From Trichosphaerium sp. ATCC 40318 (lineage: Eukaryota > Discosea > Flabellinia > Trichosidae), in assembly GCA_038496445.1 (NCBI GenBank), contig JALMLS010000451.1, forward strand, positions 85,380 through 149,379: DNA of 64,000 bases, in the 5' to 3' direction. Of this stretch, positions 29,189-39,873 are shown one piece after another (position 1 is the stretch's first letter; every line of letters begins with the position of its first letter). The position numbers and the translations under genes are program-made. The notes under the pieces were generated by a model, which did no database searches, was not told where the DNA came from, and saw nothing but the letters and a program-made list of their open reading frames with translations.

Positions 29189-30253
29189 TCAACTGGATAA
29201 TTCTGCCTTGTAAGACGCACTCTTTTTGTCCTTGAATGTTTTGACAACTTGGTGATACAAGCCAGCCATACCACCACCAATTGTAGGTGCGACCAAATAG
29301 ATGTAAATGTACCTAAGTTATTAGAATGTAGCTCACTGAAAAACAGAACGCACTTTGCGGTGGCTCCTTCACCCTTATTGTTTCCTGCCATGATATGTAC
29401 TAGGGTTGTACCAATACTAAATGCTGGGTTGAATACAGCACCTGAAACATTACCTGTGTCGAAGTATAAGATAGTTTGATACGGAAAATATTGCTTACTG
29501 AAAAGTGCATTTCCCACTACATACACCAAGCCAAGAGTAAACCCATAAAAGGCACGGGGTTTTGTAGGGTGCTTGAATTGTATTGGATTAGTTTGAACTT
29601 AGTGGCTCTGTACCTGAAGGGTATGTGTTGCTGCTGATGCTTCGATAAAGCTCCATAAGAGTTCAACAACAAACGCCTGTTATGTCAGTTATTAGCAATT
29701 TAATGTGCGTCTTTCGTACATGATACCACTTAAACAGCGGTCCTGGACCTGGTGCATAGGTGTGATCAAATAGGCCATACACAAGCCAACCAGAACAAAA
29801 AGCAGCAGCGGTATGTATGCCTAAATAGGATGAGTGCGTTAAAATGATCACGCGAAGCGAACTTACCGACGTATATGATAGCATGCAGCCAGTCTACTTT
29901 GGCACTTATCAACAATGCCAGTGTATTCGCAGGATTATAATGAGCTGTTTCCGTTTTAAAACTAATTAGAATAGAATCCATAAAACGTACCACCAGACAC
30001 ATGGCCACCAATAAACGTCAATAATACGCGACTGAATCCAATTCTGTGGAAATGTCATTAAAAAAGACATGATGAATGTCACGTGCGCGAAAGGAGCTGA
30101 TAGTGCGTTCATATGCATAGGTACAAGAGCATGTACAGAATTAATCGTAAGTACAAAGAAAAAAGTGCCTAAACATAATGAATTCTTTATCTAGCTGTTT
30201 TGGGACATACCAAAGGCCTCCATCATTAACGCTGCTACATTTATTCTACCCAT
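29189..30253 (-). CDS. Aquaporin / major intrinsic protein
   Basis: Membrane channel for water or small solutes. Both NPA boxes are present: SGAHYNPANTLA and SGAVFNPAFSIG, the second preceded by the half-helix of the second repeat. Helices include MEAFGTFFFVLTINSV, GFSRVLLTFIGGHV, FVVELLWSFIEASAATHTL and YIYLVAPTIGGGMAGLYHQV. About 260 residues in eight exons. Ala-Phe after the second NPA and Asn-Thr after the first are not diagnostic of a subclass, and the usual selectivity-filter Arg after the second NPA is replaced (NPAFS), which suggests an unusual permeability. One intron (about 30044-30068) would be only 25 nt. Confidence 0.85.
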
Positions 30254-30359
30254 AGCGAGCCTTTGTTTGATTTTCAGCTTTCAGTGCTTAAACAATAACA
30301 ACGCACCACTTAATCGCTTGAGAGCGATTTATTGTTTTATTTTTTCGAATTTACAGTTG

Positions 30360-30380
30360 TTTAATCACGTGACACGTGAA
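30360..30380. promoter_or_regulatory. Paired CACGTG sites upstream of aquaporin gene
   Basis: Two CACGTG hexamers overlap in spacing (AATCACGTGACACGTGAAAA), about 110 bp upstream of the aquaporin ATG (minus strand). A functional role is inferred only from position and repetition. Confidence 0.35.
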
Positions 30381-30518
30381 AATGAAAATGTTTTTGGTTT
30401 TTGCTTTTGCACCACATAACCACAAACACACCGCATTTACAGTTAAAAAAAAATACAGAACGTGAGTTTCATGTAGTAAGAAGTAAGGAACATCCAATTA
30501 TCTCAATAATATAAATAT

Positions 30519-30948
30519 TTACATTTGTAAACCGTGCGCCTTCATAAATGTCCTCTTAGCGCCCTTGTTCACATTTTTGACATTAGCATGAACTACAAAA
30601 AGAGTTATAAAAATAATTCAAAAAAAACGAAAAAGAACGAGTAAATAGAACTTGAGACGTACCAGTATCCGATGTCCCCACAGCAGATTCAAGCATGAGC
30701 ATATCTAATAATTATTAGCTCTATATACCAGTACATGAGGGTGTTTTTGAGGAACACGTACCACGCTCATATTTTGCTGCCTTCATTCTTTGCTTGGCAA
30801 TTTTTTTTTGTGTTTTGTACAATGTTTTGAGTTGCTTTGCGTGATACTTTGCTTCGTATTTATCTTGCTTTGCTTTGTCAATCAAAGGACCCAATTCAGG
30901 TGTAGGTATCCCTTCAGACTTTTCACGCTTTGTGGGTTCCATCGTCAT
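30519..30948 (-). CDS. Small basic helical protein, unknown
   Basis: Three exons encode about 105 residues. It begins MTMEPTKREKSEGIPTPELG, then a Lys/Gln-rich helix (LIDKAKQDKYEAKYHAKQLK and KTQKKIAKQRMKAAKYER), then LMLESAVGTSDT, and ends KRTFMKAHGLQM. I recognise no family. The long basic amphipathic helix could bind nucleic acid or a coiled-coil partner. Splice junctions are clean (donors GTACGTG and GTACGTC, acceptors TTAG and GTAG). Confidence 0.55.
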
Positions 30949-31157
30949 TTCACTACATGGATTTTTAGTGCTCCTGCAAAGGGACTAAAGCGAAAAAAAA
31001 AACACCCAACTTACACAAAAGGAGTATTAAGTTGCCCTGGGCGAGACCCGCTAAAATCAGACAACGAACGTCTACTTTTCATTTTTTTCAAGTTTCTAGA
31101 AGGGCTATTCTCTCTATCTAATGTCATTAAACCTAGAATAAACACTAAGCTTGATTG

Positions 31158-32026
31158 CTAGACTGTGTAGAGGGGTTTTTTTGGTTTTCTCCTTTGGATC
31201 TCAAATGTACCTGTTTCGGTTCTTGAAGTTTTAAGCATTAATTCTTCTGGTGAAATTTCTAGCGTAGAAGCCGTTATTGGCTTCCCTTTGTATACTTCGG
31301 GATATAGTTCATTATACAATTGGGGCTGAATGTCTGTTTCACTATGAGTTGCTCTGCTTGGGATATCGTTGGTGCTATTTGCTCTTCCAGGTTCTTTTAC
31401 TGATTTTGCTCGTTTTTTGATCGACGAGCCTCTTGCAGCATCCTCTGCTTCGGCTATCCTATTTAATCTGCGTCTCCTCGCAGTTTGTTTTGATGATCTA
31501 GGTCGTCCTGATAATGTTCTTCCTGACGGTGATGATAAGCTAGCGCTGGGTACTACTGCAAAAAAAATTGTTTTGTATTTGTAAATAAAATCGTTTTGGC
31601 TAAACAACTAGAACAGCGAGTGCACGCACTTCTACTAGTTACATTAGAGTCGTCACTGGATCCAGTAGTCCGGAATTCACGTTTACCACGTTTTCTTCTC
31701 GGAGACTTGGAAGAGGACCTCATGGTTGATGCGCGTACTCTTTTTGGCACTAATAAGAAGTTTGAGTAAAAGTATTGTTGTTACAATGTACAGGAGAAAT
31801 ACCTGCTATGAACCGTTTAATTTGACCTGTGTATACATCAGGGACGTCGTTCTCCAGCATGTCGAATTTAACCCCGTCTACATAGGCGAACAATTTGGCA
31901 TTGCGGACACCAAGAGTCTTCTTTAGAGACTCTAAATCGTCAAACGATCCCCTCGGCACCACAATAACTCGTTTATCGCGAGTCTGCGCATCCAACAAAG
32001 TAAGTGATAGCGTAGCTGTAGCCATC
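31158..32026 (-). CDS. Basic disordered protein with N-terminal beta-grasp-like domain, unknown
   Basis: Three exons, about 255 residues. The first 75 residues look folded (ATLSLTLLDAQTRDKRVIVV, then LFAYVDGVKFDMLENDV) and resemble ubiquitin-like or doublecortin-like beta-grasp domains in pattern, which I cannot confirm. The remainder is Ser/Arg/Lys rich (SSSKSPRRKRGKREFR, SGRPRSSKQTARRRRLNR, SSIKKRAKSVKEPGR), typical of a nuclear or RNA/DNA-associated disordered region. It ends RRKPKKPLYTV. Function unknown. Confidence 0.6.
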
Positions 32027-32585
32027 ACCGTATTTCACTACTCAAGCGCTACTATAGCACGTGCGGGCTTCAACCAGAAAAAAAAATAAGTTATCTAAAC
32101 TGCGTTTCCCCTCACTTAATGAGAATCACATCATGCTTCATTATTACGCCATCATACAACCATGTAAGGACAGCACGCATCCAATTATAGAAAAGCCATT
32201 GGCCCTTGAAATACGGCTCGTAATATAATTGTAGTATTTGACGTACTATGGGATGAATCTTTAATTAGATTAGCCTTTCAGGGCAGGCATTATTGTTTTC
32301 TCTGGCCTTCCGTGAATGGAAAACAGAGCGATGGTCGGGCTACTCCGGCGCGGAGTATTCTCGGCCTGTGTCCTAAATTCGCAAGAATATGCTTTGTCAC
32401 GTGCATAGTTTCGCGTACAGTACACCTTAATTTTCTGGAGTTCTAGATACCCAAGTAGTTTATCATAAATGTTGTGGGAAAGTTCAACTTTATTAAAAGT
32501 CTAGATTTTCACGCAAAAAGGGGTAAGATACATTTTTTTTGTTTGTAAAAATAAAAGAGCTGGTGTGAGTAACTCACTGTAACGC
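32027..32585. other. Intergenic region with a GC-richer structured island
   Basis: About 560 bp between two minus-strand genes, covering the promoter of one and the 3' flank of the other. The centre (32280-32400) is richer in GC than the surroundings and can fold into two hairpins, listed separately. The rest shows no coding signal. Confidence 0.45.
32297..32357. ncRNA. Candidate structured RNA element, two adjacent hairpins
   Basis: The plus strand shows a nested stem CTCTG-gcc-TTCC-gtgaat-GGAA-aa-CAGAG, then TACTCCG-gcg-CGGAGTA (32341-32357), with CGGG and CTCGG able to extend the second. It matches no snRNA or tRNA that I can recall. It could be a small RNA, a 3' UTR element of the calponin-homology gene, or a chance island. 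Confidence 0.25.
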
Positions 32586-33495
32586 TCAATCGTCAAAGTT
32601 GACATCTATTTCAACTACTTCTACCTCTGGTAATTTATCAGCGCCATTTGCAGTACCTACACGCTGTCAAAAAACAAAGTTGTAATTACCACTTACCATT
32701 GGCCGCTGGCTGTTTAGGTGCAGGTTTTGTATTGACTGGCTCAGTAGGAGCCTTGGAGGGTGGTTCTGGCTATGGATTAGTGTCATACGGCATGTCATGA
32801 TACATACCAGAACCACCTGAAGGTGGAGGAGGAGTGGAGGCATCAGCAGCGCTCACTTCATCGAATTGAGGACCCTTGAAAGTGGAGATATGTTTTGCTT
32901 GTTTTGCAAATACGGAAAGGCCACTCAGTACCTACATTTGGTCAAAAACCATTACTTGTATGGGGTAAGCGTAGTGTTAAGTGGATGTTAGTGGAGTGTT
33001 AAATCTACTTACAGCATTCATGTTTTTGGCTTCAAAAAGGTCAACTGTCCTGCTCGTTGTTAGCGGTTGTAGGAATAATGACGTGTAATGTACATAAACA
33101 TAGATCGATCACGTAGGCCCAATCTGCCACATCCCTTCAAAAAGTGATTTATATTTTCCTACGCGTCCAAGATAAGCTGGGTGACTATGAAACTGATAGT
33201 ACCATCTTTTGAAAAGGAGCGCGAGGCTTTTTGTGATAGCGGCGTATAACGCTTGGGCGAATTTTGTTGATAACCCTAAAATGGTGTTTTTAGTGCATCT
33301 TCACAACAGTACGAACCTGACAAGTATAACGCCATCTTGAAGTGAAGAATGAAAATCAGACGGAAACTTATAGCCTACAACTCGTTCCATCCACGCCTGT
33401 AAGTGCTTTTCTAGCTCCCTATGCGCCTTAGTCACTAATTTGCCATTATTGGTACACATACTTGTCATAATTAGCCAGTTGCTTGTCTTTGACAT
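32586..33495 (-). CDS. Calponin-homology (transgelin/calponin-like) protein
   Basis: Single type-3-like CH domain, an actin-binding or signalling module. The N-terminal segment AHRELEKHLQAWMERVVGYK, then DFHSSLQDGVILV, VINKIRPSVI, MENINHFLKGCGRLGL and LDLFEAKNMNAVLSGLSVFA follow the calponin/transgelin CH consensus in order. The C-terminus is Pro/Ala rich (PPPPSGGSG, PEPPSKAPTEPV) and ends acidic (DVNFDD). Seven exons, about 190 residues. Donors include GTTCGT and GTGATC, weaker than the GTACGY majority. Likely a cortical actin cytoskeleton protein. Confidence 0.85.
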
Positions 33496-33732
33496 CTTTA
33501 GATAACCCTATACAGTATTAGTGCGTTACAGACTATCTAACAAACCGTAATTTGGTCCGTGTGTTGCCATTTTCTTCGCTTAATCGTGTAATATCTTTGT
33601 ACAGAACCCGTTTGTTATTTACTACTGTTTTGTTTGCCCAAATATGACTTAATTGCCTCAAGTAAAAACGTTAAAAATCGTTGACGGCTTTAATAATAAC
33701 CCGTTTATTATACACTTTGTTCATTTATTACA

Positions 33733-36700
33733 ATGTCAAGTGAAGAAACAGCGTCGGGCGAAGACCTGAGTAGCATAAAGGTACCAACAGACACCGCCCA
33801 GGACACAGAAGAACCAACGGACGCTATTGAGGATACCGAAGATGAACAGTCTGAAACAGAGGATGAACAAAGTGATACCGACAGTGTTAATGCTGACGAC
33901 GATGAAGACGATGAATCTGATGACGACGGTTACGAAGAGCCCATAATTACACCACGAACTACAATTGACAGCGAGAAGCCGGATAAAAAAGAAGCTGATA
34001 GCCATTTGCTCTCTGCTCACTATAGTACGCTTAAAAACAGCTTATTACAAGTTGTCTAAAAAAAAACCAATTTAGATGCCAGTTATATGGACCCAGATGA
34101 ACCTCAGCCTTCTCGAGCGTTCTACGACGAAACAATTTACGTAAGTGATTGGCGAAAACGTCAAAAATGACACCTGTTAGATTGAACGCCCAGGGCTCGT
34201 TTCTTTGTTTGATACAAAATCGAAAGACGACGAAACAGACGGCGAAGAACTGGACGATATGGAGGTACTAAGAAAATGCTAGTATTGTTTACTCATTGTA
34301 CAAAGTCTGGTATCAAGACTGCGAAAGCGAAGGACACAGAGGATTCACCACCACAAAAGAAAGGCTCAAAATTTGGCACATGGGATGGCGTATTTGTACG
34401 CGTTTATTTTAGAAAGAGCACGCGATTGTTAACGTCATTGTTAGGCGTCCTGTTTGCTCAATATCTTTGGCGTTATTATGTTCATTAGGCTTGGTTGGGT
34501 AGTTGGACAGGCCGGAATTCTTCAAGCGACCATTATCATCTTACTCTCTACCGTTGTTACTACAGTACGACCACAAAGGTTTTTTTTTCACCTGAAGATC
34601 TCACCTTAAAAAAAGATCACAACCCTTTCGATGAGTGCTATTAGTACAAATGGTGAAATCAAAGGAGGTGGACCATATTACTTAATTTCTCGATCTCTTG
34701 GCCCACAATTTGGTGGTGCTATCGGCATGCTGATTTCGGTACTTTGAATAACTTACACCGCTGTTTGTTAATTATAATAGATTGGCCAAGCAATTGCTGT
34801 GGCATTGTACCTGGTTGGTTTCGCCGAAACCTTAACGCAAGTAATGCGTGACGACTTGGTATGCAAAGCGTTTGCACACGTGGGTACCTAACTTTGCAAT
34901 AGAACTTCAAGCTCACTGCAATTGAATTATGGGATGTTCGCTTGTACGGTCTTGGCGCTGAAGTAATTCTCATGATTATGGCAATCATTGGCGTAGGATG
35001 GGTCATAAAGGTAATTTAAAGGAGAAAATGTTTTACCTAACACTTGTTGGAGGTACAATTAGGATTACTAGTAGTGCTTGTACTTGCTATTTTTTCGATC
35101 ATGATTGGTTCATTCTTATTTACCACACCTGACACAGGTACCTCTAATATCACGAATGTACTCGCTTACTTTATAAAGGATTTGTTGGTTGGGGTAATAA
35201 TCAATTTACAACAAATTTCGGGTATGTAATTGGGTAATACTTTGTCGTCTCATACAACATCTAGGTCAGGATACACCGATGGAGAATCATTCTTTTCTGT
35301 TTTCGCTGTTTTCTTTCCAGCTGTAACAGGTATCTTGGCTGGTGTGAATATCTCTGGAGACCTAAAAGATCCGGCAACAAACATCCCAACAGGAACACTC
35401 AGTGCAATTGGTGTATCAACCGTTGGGTATGATTTTCAAGCACTACATTGTACACTTACACTATATAGATATATTGTGCTTGCATTCTTTGCTGGTATCT
35501 CTGTAGAACGTGAAGTATCTCCTGGCCGTGGCGGGTTAATAAATGATTTTCTAATCTTTAGAGAAGTGTCTTTGTGGGGACCACTCATTTTAATTGGTAG
35601 GATACTCTTTCCGTTCTGACAAAGACTCACACTTTGTAGGTATTTTTGCTGCTACGCTTTCATCCGCATTAGCATCACTTGTGGGTGCACCTAGAATATT
35701 CCAAGTACGTGCAACCAAAACAAGCTGCGCTGACCACTCGCTTAGGCTGTTTGCAAAGACAAACTTTTCCCAAAGCCATTTAAAGTATTTGCTGCTGGTC
35801 GTGGTGCTCTTGACGAACCTATCCGCGGTTATTTCCTTACGTTTGTTATTGCATCTTTATGTGTACTCATTGGTACGTGTATCACTCGGAAAGGGTTCTA
35901 GCTAACAACATTGCAGGCGACTTGAATCTAATCGCACCTATCATTTCCATGTTCTTTATGATCACTTATGCATTGATCAACTTTGCTTGTTTCGCTGCAA
36001 GTATGGTTGAGACTCCAGGTTGGAGACCTCGTTTCAGTTTCTACAATCCTTGGGTATCCCTACTGGGAGCTGCTCTATGCATAGCTGCCATGTTCCTTAT
36101 TTCATGGTACGTTAATGATAGCTTAGAATGCCTCCTAATATATGTAGGTGGAACGCGTTGATAGCTATAATTGTCGGCGGGTTACTGTACTTATACATTT
36201 GGAAAAAGAAACCTGATGTATCATGGGGTCCAGCTGGAGATGCCTTCCTAACTTCTCAGACTATTCAAAATCTCTACAGCCTCCGCAAAAAGAAGTCTCA
36301 TGTCAAAAATTACAGGTACCACAACGTTAGTGTTTACATTTTTCTTACAATTTTTAGGCCACATTACTTGATCATGACAGGTCCAATAAAGGAACATGTA
36401 GAATTAATGGAGTTCAGTAGATTCTTAACAAAAGGCAAAGGTCTCAATCTATTTATTAACGTCACCCTTGGAGACTACTCTGACGATAAGAAAAAGTTCT
36501 TAAAAGAGCGTGGTGATGGATATTTGGCCAGTAAAAGTGTACTTCATCTTTTTAGTCTTTAAAATTATTGACGCACATACAAGATAAAAGGATTCCGTGA
36601 TGTCGTTGTAGCACCATCTTTCCGTGCAGGTGCCTTAAGTGCTATGCAAAATGGTGGACTTGGCAGCTTGAGACCAAACGCACTTGTACTAGGTATGTAT

Positions 36701-37595
36701 CAATTGTAATAACGTGTTAGTTAAAAACGAATTAGGATGGAAGTACAATTGGCGTAAAGCAAGCAAACAAGAACGTGATGAGTACGCAGATGTTGTACGG
36801 GACGCTTTTGGCCTGAACATGTCCGTTATTATCCCTAAAGTGAAGGAAATGGATTTTACAGTTAAGCAGAAAAAAGGACGTATTGATGTGTGGTGGCTTA
36901 TTGGTATGCATCTTACTCTATTCGTTACAAAGTCGGTTTATCGCTGACCCTTTCTGTAGCTGATGGTGGGTTTACTGTATTCGTTCCTTACCTAATGGCA
37001 CAGAAGAAGTGGTTTGCAGGCTCGAAATTGCGTGTTATTATTGTGCCTAACGATTCAGCACAAATTTCAAAAGAACTTCTTTCCATGACACTTCTACTGA
37101 AGAAAATGCGTATAGACTGTGAAGTTGAACCTGTTAGCGTATGTTCAGTTGCCTGATCAATATGTGAACTCAGTTTTTTATGTAGGTTGATGCTTCAAGA
37201 GAACAAGACGCAAAGATGCGAGCATACATCAAAAAGAAGAAACTGAAGTTTGACCCAAAACAAAAAGAAAGGGTGAGTTTACAACAATGACATTTCTTCT
37301 TCTTCCCAGTTTAAACACGAACCGTTACTTACAATAAATACAATAGACAATACGTTATTGGAGACTGAGTCAACTCCTTCAAGAGCACTCATCAGATGCG
37401 TCAATGGTATTTTGTACAATTCCTTTCCCTCGTGCCACTATTCCATCAAGAACGTGGCTTGGATGGTACGTCATGTGCTATTACATTTGTTTATACTAAA
37501 CACTACAATTTAGGATAAGCATGCTTTCTGAGCAGTTACCACCTATTGTATTCTTAAGAGGAAACCAAGAGAATGTATTTACTATTTACTTGTAA
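33733..37595 (+). CDS. Cation-chloride cotransporter (SLC12 family)
   Basis: Electroneutral Na/K/Cl-type symporter of the plasma membrane or contractile-vacuole system. About 1000 residues in around 20 exons. The cytosolic N-terminus is strongly acidic (runs of Glu, Asp and Thr through residue 90). The transporter core starts [20 protein letters not shown] and contains the signature [20 protein letters not shown] and [10 protein letters not shown], then [19 protein letters not shown]. The large C-terminal domain includes [17 protein letters not shown] and ends with the family tail [19 protein letters not shown]. Subfamily (NKCC, NCC or KCC) is not decided by eye. Its start is 237 bp from that of the CH gene on the other strand. 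Confidence 0.93.
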
Positions 37596-37877
37596 CGTGG
37601 AATAAATACTCTGTCACTTGCATTTCAAATCTTTGCGTTTTTGCAATTTGTGTACTCTCACGTGGCATAAACAAACCAAGCAAATACAAAATGCCAAAGG
37701 CGTTTGTTATACGATAGTTTAAAAAGCAACAAGTTGCACGCCCAAGCCTTAACTCAGAGACCCTGCTTAATTTTTCGTCAAGTCCTTTTTTTTTAAGTCC
37801 TGAGATTAATACAGCGATATTGGTACGTTTGGTGGTGTTTTGAGTGGTTATCTCACTAATCGAAGTAGAAGAAGCAG

Positions 37878-39063
37878 ATGGCAAACTATTTTAGAGATCT
37901 CGGTAAAAAGCCTCAAGGTACGCGTATTAATGGTTTCTTGTACTAAAATGTTTCGTAGACTTGTTTAAAAAGAACTTTCCAGTCGATGGAACCAGTTTTG
38001 AGGTTACCACCAAAACTGACGGCAAAGTCGTACGTACAAATAATTAAGGCAAAAATTTCAAAACAGCTCATCTGGCGCGAAATAGGACTTCAAAGCAGTT
38101 GGCAGAAGAGTTGCTAAGGATAACGCTGTAAGCGCTGACCTCGAGCTCTCCAAAAAATTTTCTGAACACGGCATTCAAGTGAAAGGATCCGCAAAAACAG
38201 TAAAAGAATTTGTTGGTGAGCATTGAATACCGAGCAAACGTTTTTTAACGATAAACAACAGGTGAAGTCAATTGTCAACCAAAGGCAGTCAAAGACCTCA
38301 AACTTATCGTAAAGGCCGAGCACAAGAAACAAGCTCTCGGAATTAAAGTCGCTGCTGAGTACAAACACGAAGTTGCCTCTATCCACACCGAAGCTTCATT
38401 GTCTCCATCTAAGGGACAACACAACTTCTACGCTGGTATTGCTTTCGCCTACGAAGCCTTTACTTTGGGTTTGGACGGTAACTACAAATTCGGTAAAAAA
38501 AGCGCTCCAGGTATGTTGAATATTGTTGTTGGACCTTTTGTAACCCTTTCATAAGGTAACTACGGTGCCAAGCTCGACTACAGCGCAAAATCGTGGTCTG
38601 TAACCGGTTTCGGGTACTTTCAGTCTTAGTGTACTTTTTCTTGCTCACTTTACTTCTTTTAGTCGCCACGAATTGGCCAAAGACGAAAGTGCCAAAGATA
38701 AAGATGTTGTCGGACTTAACTTCTTGCACAAACACTCTGACGCCATCCACGTCGCTGCTGAAGTTGAAGCTAATGTAGCTGACAACCAATTGCCTGTTGC
38801 CGTTAAATTCGGTGGAAAATACGACTTGGAAGATGACTCCACCATTTACGCCAAGTTTGTATCCTCTGGAAGGTGAGTGCTTGTTACCGCAGTTATTTGG
38901 CCTTTTTTACACCAGAAAACTTTTTGCTTATTTTTTGTACAGATTCGCTGTCTCATGGGACCAACAAGTGCGCAAGAACCTTAAGATGATCCTTGCTGCT
39001 GATGTAAGCTTGACTGATGAATCACACAAATACGGCTGTGGCTTCAAATTCTCAACTGAATAA
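37878..39063 (+). CDS. VDAC: Mitochondrial porin, voltage-dependent anion channel
   Basis: Beta-barrel channel of the outer mitochondrial membrane for ADP, ATP and metabolites. About 280 residues in seven exons. N-terminal MANYFRDLGKKPQDLFKKNF forms the usual amphipathic helix. The repeating strand pattern (SVTGFGRHEL, VAVKFGGKYDL, SIYAKF-like segment, FAVSWDQQVRKNLKMILAAD) matches eukaryotic porins, and it ends with a GCGFKFSTE strand. It follows the SLC12 gene by 282 bp on the same strand. Confidence 0.93.
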
Positions 39064-39364
39064 ATTGCTCTCAAACGTGAAATTTCACTTGCCATTTACG
39101 TTACGTGTGTATGCAATTTACTAATAAACGCCTTCTTATTATTAAATCTATTGTTGTCATGTAAACTATTGATCAATTTGAAATTTCGTTAAACCTTTAG
39201 CGTTGCAACTGTTTAATTCCTCTTGGAACAAAAAAAAAGGCAGCCGAGGCTGTTTTTAGAAAAGGTAATACAAACTTACGACTGTATCTATTAAAGTCAT
39301 ACATTTACTTATTTAATAGTACATTACGCTATTTACAGTGGTAATTTACAAGTGACTGCGTAGT
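39064..39364. other. Convergent intergenic region, nothing specific
   Basis: About 300 bp holding the VDAC 3' UTR and the 3' end of the small minus-strand gene. A run of A followed by GGCAGCCGAGGCTG (39231-39254) is the only GC-rich patch. Confidence 0.4.
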
Positions 39365-39657
39365 TTATGGAAATCGTGCATAGTTGGTGGCGGCAAAATC
39401 GCGTTCTACTTCCTTAGTTTTCAAATAAGTTATCGTCTTTGCAAAAAAGCCTTTATCGCTGCTAGATGAGAAGTTGTTTTGGTTTTCTGTGGGTATAAAT
39501 TAGTAATCGTTGTAAATAGGGAATTCTGCGCTGCAAATTGCACTTCAAAGAAATACATACCAGTTATGTTAAAACCATCAGTGGAGGTTTTATTTGCGTC
39601 CCAGCCCTGGCGAGAAAAGGTAAAGAGGCCCCAGCTTTGGTTTGATGTGTTATCCAT
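39365..39657 (-). CDS. Small 72-residue protein, unknown
   Basis: Two exons joined by a GTATGT...CCACAG intron of about 75 nt. The protein begins MDNTSNQSWGLFTFSRQGWD, continues NITENQNNFSSSSDKGFF, and ends TKEVERDFAATNYARFP. No family recognised. The 5' flank is a CAA-rich stretch (CAACAACAACACC) just before the ATG, a typical leader in small-gene eukaryotes. Polar and aromatic residues with no membrane segment suggest a short disordered or binding peptide. The clean splice and leader make it more than a random frame. Confidence 0.5.
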
Positions 39658-39873
39658 TGTTGTTATTGAGGTGTTGTTGTTGTAGCTGTGTAGAATCTAA
39701 AATAATGAAACTGTGAACAACTAACTGATCCCATGAACGTTATGGACGATATGATTTTGCGAAGAATTACTTCGGTTTTTGATTTTTTAAACCTTCGCTT
39801 AGCCCAATTTCGATTAAAGTAATACTAAAAAATGGAGTTGTTTTGCGTAGTTTTAGTTTATTTACACTGTAGG

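Noticed and set aside
37582-37884. 100-codon minus-strand frame between SLC12 and VDAC
   Set aside because: It overlaps the end of the SLC12 gene and the VDAC start region, and has no homology.
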